Below, piece after piece: positions 13,896-16,306 of a stretch of 16,306 nucleotides of DNA. The first letter of the stretch is position 1, and each line of letters starts with the position of its first letter. The DNA is from CBFDCQ01 sp965603355 (GTDB lineage Bacteria; Hydrogenedentota; CAZGCA01; CBFDCQ01). A program made the position numbers and the translations under genes. The notes under the pieces were generated by a model, which was given only the letters and a program-made list of their open reading frames with translations, ran no database searches and was not told where the DNA came from. The stretch spans positions 1 to 16,306 of the forward strand of contig CBFDCQ010000070.1 of NCBI GenBank assembly GCA_965603355.1, written 5' to 3'.

Positions 13896-14438
13896 ATGAA
13901 ATGTCCAAGATGCGATAAGGAGTTGCAGACGCGAACGATCGGGGCCGTCGAGGTGGAGGAATGCCTCGGCTGCAAGGGGATATGGTTTGACGAGGATGAG
14001 CTGCGCAAAGCCAAGGATGAGACCAATTCGGACTTGAACTGGATGGACTTCGAGTTGTGGAAACATCAGGACCGGTTTCACGTCGCGACGAAACCTATCG
14101 CGTGCCCGAAGTGCAACGTGGAGATGGCCGCCATCGATTACGATAAGTCAACGATCGAGGTGGACTGTTGCGCGAAATGTAAAGGTGTGTGGCTCGATGG
14201 CGATGAGGTCAAGAAGATCATCGACGCCCTGACGGAAGAGCTCCTGACAAAGAGCCTCTCAGAGTACGTGAAAGCGAGTGTGGAGGAAGCCAGGGAGATC
14301 GTCACCGGACCTGAGCGGTTTATCTCCGAGTGGAAAGATTTCCTGACCGTATTTCGGATGCTCCAGTACCGCATTCTTACCGAGAACCCGCGCGTGAGCA
14401 AGGCCCTTGCGGACATCCAGGCCGCCGGTCCGAAATAG
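13896..14438 (+). CDS. Protein with two zf-TFIIB zinc ribbons
   Basis: A 180-residue protein with two copies of the bacterial zf-TFIIB zinc-ribbon domain. The first has CPRC (Cys3, Cys6) and CLGCKGIWFDEDEL (Cys23, Cys26). The second has CPKC (Cys70, Cys73) and CAKCKGVWLDGDEV (Cys92, Cys95). Each pair of CxxC motifs should hold one zinc. A helical, charged tail of about 75 residues follows. Bacterial members are of unknown function; the domain suggests nucleic-acid or protein binding in the cytoplasm. The ATG at 13896 is preferred over an in-frame GTG at 13887 because GAGAGG lies about 8 nt upstream and the protein then begins directly with the ribbon. The lipoprotein gene follows after 59 bp and may be on the same transcript. 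Confidence 0.82.
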   Translation: MKCPRCDKELQTRTIGAVEVEECLGCKGIWFDEDELRKAKDETNSDLNWMDFELWKHQDRFHVATKPIACPKCNVEMAAIDYDKSTIEVDCCAKCKGVWLDGDEVKKIIDALTEELLTKSLSEYVKASVEEAREIVTGPERFISEWKDFLTVFRMLQYRILTENPRVSKALADIQAAGPK

Positions 14439-14497
14439 CGCCAGCGGTGAATCGGTGAAGATTGTCTATTGCCGCGCGAGGTGTCACGTTAGCCATA

Positions 14498-15049
14498 ATG
14501 GATAGAACTCGGATAGCAACCGCTGTGTCGCTATTGGCGTGCGCGTGCGTCTTGGCTGCATGCCGTGGCGCATCGCCCGCGCTGGCCGCGCGGAGTGCCG
14601 CATCAATAATGCAGGCGTTGCCAGACGCGGAATATCCAGTAGATTTTGCCAGAACGGGCAGGGCGCAACTGAGAAACGGTGTCTTCGAAGAGACAGTAGT
14701 TCCCGGTTCCGCCACAAAGACAAGGATCATGCTCGGCAACCAGCGGGCCGCGGGCGACCTGAATGGCGACGGTATACCGGATGCGGCGGTAACGTTGGTA
14801 GCCAACCCCGGCGGCAGCGGCACGTTCACCTATCTTGCAGCGGTCATAGCTCAGGACGGTACGGCCAAACCTGTCGCGTCGGTTCTACTGGGGGACCGAA
14901 TCATCGTTGAATCGATTGCTATCGAATCAGGCGAGATCATTGTCACCTTACTCACACGTGAGCCGGATGAGCCAATGGCCGCGCGACCGACGGTCGAACG
15001 CAAACGGAAGTTCAGACTGCGGGACGATAGACTGGTTGAGAAAAGATAG
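14498..15049 (+). CDS. Conserved lipoprotein with a DLNGDG acidic motif
   Basis: A 183-residue probable lipoprotein. The N-terminus MDRTRIATAVSLLACACVLA leads to the lipobox LAAC with the modified Cys at 22. The mature part holds GDLNGDGIPDAAVTLVANPG followed by GSGTFTYLAAV, an EF-hand/FG-GAP-like acidic loop in a block I recall from a widespread family of exported proteins of unknown function, and LLGDRIIVESIAIESGEIIV further on. Members often end with a Pro-Asp-x-Pro then Cys-Cys-Pro-Thr stretch; here it is PDEPMAARPT, without the cysteines. The ATG at 14498 is chosen over a TTG at 14462 because it places the charged residues directly before the signal core; the ribosome-binding site is weak. 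Confidence 0.75.
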   Translation: MDRTRIATAVSLLACACVLAACRGASPALAARSAASIMQALPDAEYPVDFARTGRAQLRNGVFEETVVPGSATKTRIMLGNQRAAGDLNGDGIPDAAVTLVANPGGSGTFTYLAAVIAQDGTAKPVASVLLGDRIIVESIAIESGEIIVTLLTREPDEPMAARPTVERKRKFRLRDDRLVEKR

Positions 15050-15052
15050 GCG

Positions 15053-15070
15053 TGACGGCGGGAGCCGTCA
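15053..15070. terminator. Hairpin between convergent genes
   Basis: TGACGGC (15053-15059) and GCCGTCA (15064-15070) are a perfect 7-bp stem with a GGGA loop, lying in the 18-bp gap between two convergent genes and overlapping the minus-strand stop codon. It could end both transcripts, although there is no T-run. Confidence 0.45.
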
Positions 15071-16132
15071 ACCGGCCGGGAAGGTCTGCAGCAGGGAGCG
15101 GGTCTGGGTCTCGTCAAGCCGGGCAGAGAAGACGAGCCACTTAACTCTCACGACCTTGGATTCTTCAAGCGAGATCTTCTTCACCGGCTTGGAATTGCCG
15201 GCAAAGTGAACCTCCACCCCGAGGTATGCGGTCGCCGCTTGGTCGTGACCCCAGAGAACGACTTCGGCAAAATGTTTCTTCTTTATGTGCTGCTCTTCGG
15301 CCCGTGGTAGACTGGCGAGTGCCAGGTATTCGCCCCGTTTGAGCAGGGCCAACGCGTTTTCCGCAAAATCAAACCGCAGGCGCAACCGGCTCAACGGTTT
15401 CAGGAAGAAACCTGTCTCCTCGCAGAATTTCCGTCCGGCGATCTTCTGATAGACGACCACTGCAGCAACCACCGGGATAACCAGACCTCCCAGAATAATC
15501 AGGACCCACCTAATAGGAAGACCGTTAAGCGTCAGATCGGTCGGGGCCAGAGTGTTGCCGTGCCAGATCGGCACGAAAAGCACTATGGCGGCCAGCAAGT
15601 CGACAATACCGGTCAACACTGCGGGCAGGAGCGGGTTGCGGTTCTTGAACACGCGGCTCAGAAAGCCAAAGCTCAACACGGGCGCGAAGATCATGAGCAC
15701 GATAACAACAATGTCTATAAGAATGGAGACAGCGCCCGCGATTTCGGCGCTGGTCTCGGAGCCATCGCTCAGTCGAGCGACTTGAAACATGATCCATCCG
15801 AAACATATTCCGCCGCAAATCAGCAGTAGCAGCAGCAACACGAGCGGTGACGCCAGAAGCATTGATACGGTAGCGCCCCCAGTCGTTTTCCCGGACGGCT
15901 TGTATGCGCTTTCGACCTTTGGAAGCGCCTGGGTGGCCGCGGCGTGGGCTGCGTCGAGCGCCTTCCCTCCCTTGTAGTCCGTCTGGCCGACAAACGGCCT
16001 TTGATGCAACGCGGACAGACAGTTCGACGGATCTGTCAGCTCTTCGACAGAGATCTGCTTGGGTAGGATGGGCGTGTCAGCGCCTGCATCCGCCGTACCG
16101 CCCTGCTCAGATGAAGACAGTTCATCAGACAC
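15068..16132 (-). CDS. Four-helix integral membrane protein of unknown function
   Basis: A 354-residue protein I do not recognise. It begins with a soluble, Ser/Ala/Glu-rich region of about 85 residues, including RPFVGQTDYKGGKALDAAHA. Four membrane segments follow at about 90-117, 130-156, 169-190 and 208-228. A basic and hydrophobic C-terminal domain of about 120 residues ends it, starting YQKIAGRKFCEETGFFLKPL. Both ends probably face the cytoplasm. GTG at 16132 is chosen because AGGAG lies 6 nt upstream. An upstream in-frame ATG at 16216 would fall inside the promoter spacer (16207-16235), so it is very unlikely to be translated. The gene converges on the lipoprotein gene. Confidence 0.75.
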   Translation of the reverse strand: MSDELSSSEQGGTADAGADTPILPKQISVEELTDPSNCLSALHQRPFVGQTDYKGGKALDAAHAAATQALPKVESAYKPSGKTTGGATVSMLLASPLVLLLLLLICGGICFGWIMFQVARLSDGSETSAEIAGAVSILIDIVVIVLMIFAPVLSFGFLSRVFKNRNPLLPAVLTGIVDLLAAIVLFVPIWHGNTLAPTDLTLNGLPIRWVLIILGGLVIPVVAAVVVYQKIAGRKFCEETGFFLKPLSRLRLRFDFAENALALLKRGEYLALASLPRAEEQHIKKKHFAEVVLWGHDQAATAYLGVEVHFAGNSKPVKKISLEESKVVRVKWLVFSARLDETQTRSLLQTFPAG

Positions 16133-16206
16133 AATACTCTCCTTTGTCAGGATTGGTTTGGGGGCCTCCCCGAGACCGCGCCAGGCATTGCCTTCACAAC
16201 GCCGAG

Positions 16207-16235
16207 AGGATACCATAACGGCGTGTCGACGTCAA
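16207..16235 (-). promoter_or_regulatory. Promoter of the four-helix membrane protein gene
   Basis: On the minus strand TTGACG (16235-16230), a 17-bp spacer and TATCCT (16212-16207) match the sigma-70 consensus at five and four of six positions. It leaves a leader of about 70 nt before the GTG at 16132. Confidence 0.5.
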
Positions 16236-16269
16236 CAGGGAACACGCTTGACTGTCATAACTCTTTGAT

Positions 16270-16303
16270 AATGTCCTCAGGTGGACTCGGTAGAAATGTC
16301 CTC
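16270..16303. repeat. AATGTCCTC direct repeat at the window edge
   Basis: AATGTCCTC occurs at 16270-16278 and again at 16295-16303, 25 bp apart. On the minus strand these read GAGGACATT, a motif I recall from the ends of some DDE insertion sequences. The rest of any such element would lie beyond the window. Confidence 0.35.
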
Positions 16304-16306
16304 TAT

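Noticed and set aside
16133..16216. Upstream ATG extension (28 codons) of the four-helix membrane protein
   Set aside because: The ATG at 16216 lies within the promoter spacer, has no ribosome-binding site, and the GTG at 16132 has one.

Overview
The window looks like a chromosomal piece of an uncultured bacterium of the Planctomycetes/Lentisphaerae/Hydrogenedentota type. This is an inference from four things: a DUF1559-type pseudopilin, a sialate O-acetylesterase and GH29 fucosidase for host- or algal-type glycans, a membrane-anchored DUF362 protein, and palindromic interspersed repeats common in genomes of that kind. No rRNA, tRNA or CRISPR array was seen. Base composition is moderately GC-rich; the fucosidase gene is visibly more AT-rich than its neighbours.

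Layout. 1-1221 (+) is the 3' part of a sialate O-acetylesterase whose start lies outside the window. 1329-2571 (-) holds a membrane-anchored ankyrin protein followed by an overlapping beta-propeller gene that seems to have lost its own 5' end. 2968-3621 (-) is an exported nitroreductase-family protein. 3873-7139 (-) is a four-gene operon: a MecI/BlaI repressor, a BlaR1-like M56 metalloprotease, a small membrane protein and a pseudopilin. Its promoter is a perfect sigma-70 consensus with a BlaI-type dyad inside it.

On the + strand follow a GH29 fucosidase (7452-8954), a nonsense-interrupted remnant of an exported protein (9019-9255), a DUF362 membrane protein (9337-10968), a PfkB sugar kinase (11014-11910) and a hemolysin III/PAQR membrane protein (11912-12580). 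A gene-free stretch of about 730 bp (12581-13311) is packed with palindromic repeats. Then come a GNAT acetyltransferase, a double zf-TFIIB zinc-ribbon protein and a lipoprotein (13312-15049), ending against a convergent four-helix membrane protein (15068-16132, -). The last 45 bases carry a direct repeat that may mark the edge of a mobile element.

The best candidate for an undescribed system is the 3873-7139 operon. The BlaR1-like protease has no visible penicillin-binding sensor domain. It ends instead in tandem Trp/Asp-rich helical repeats, and the next gene encodes a small single-pass membrane protein carrying one copy of the same repeat, followed by a secreted-type pseudopilin. This suggests a protease-relieved repressor circuit with a different, probably protein-interaction-based, input.
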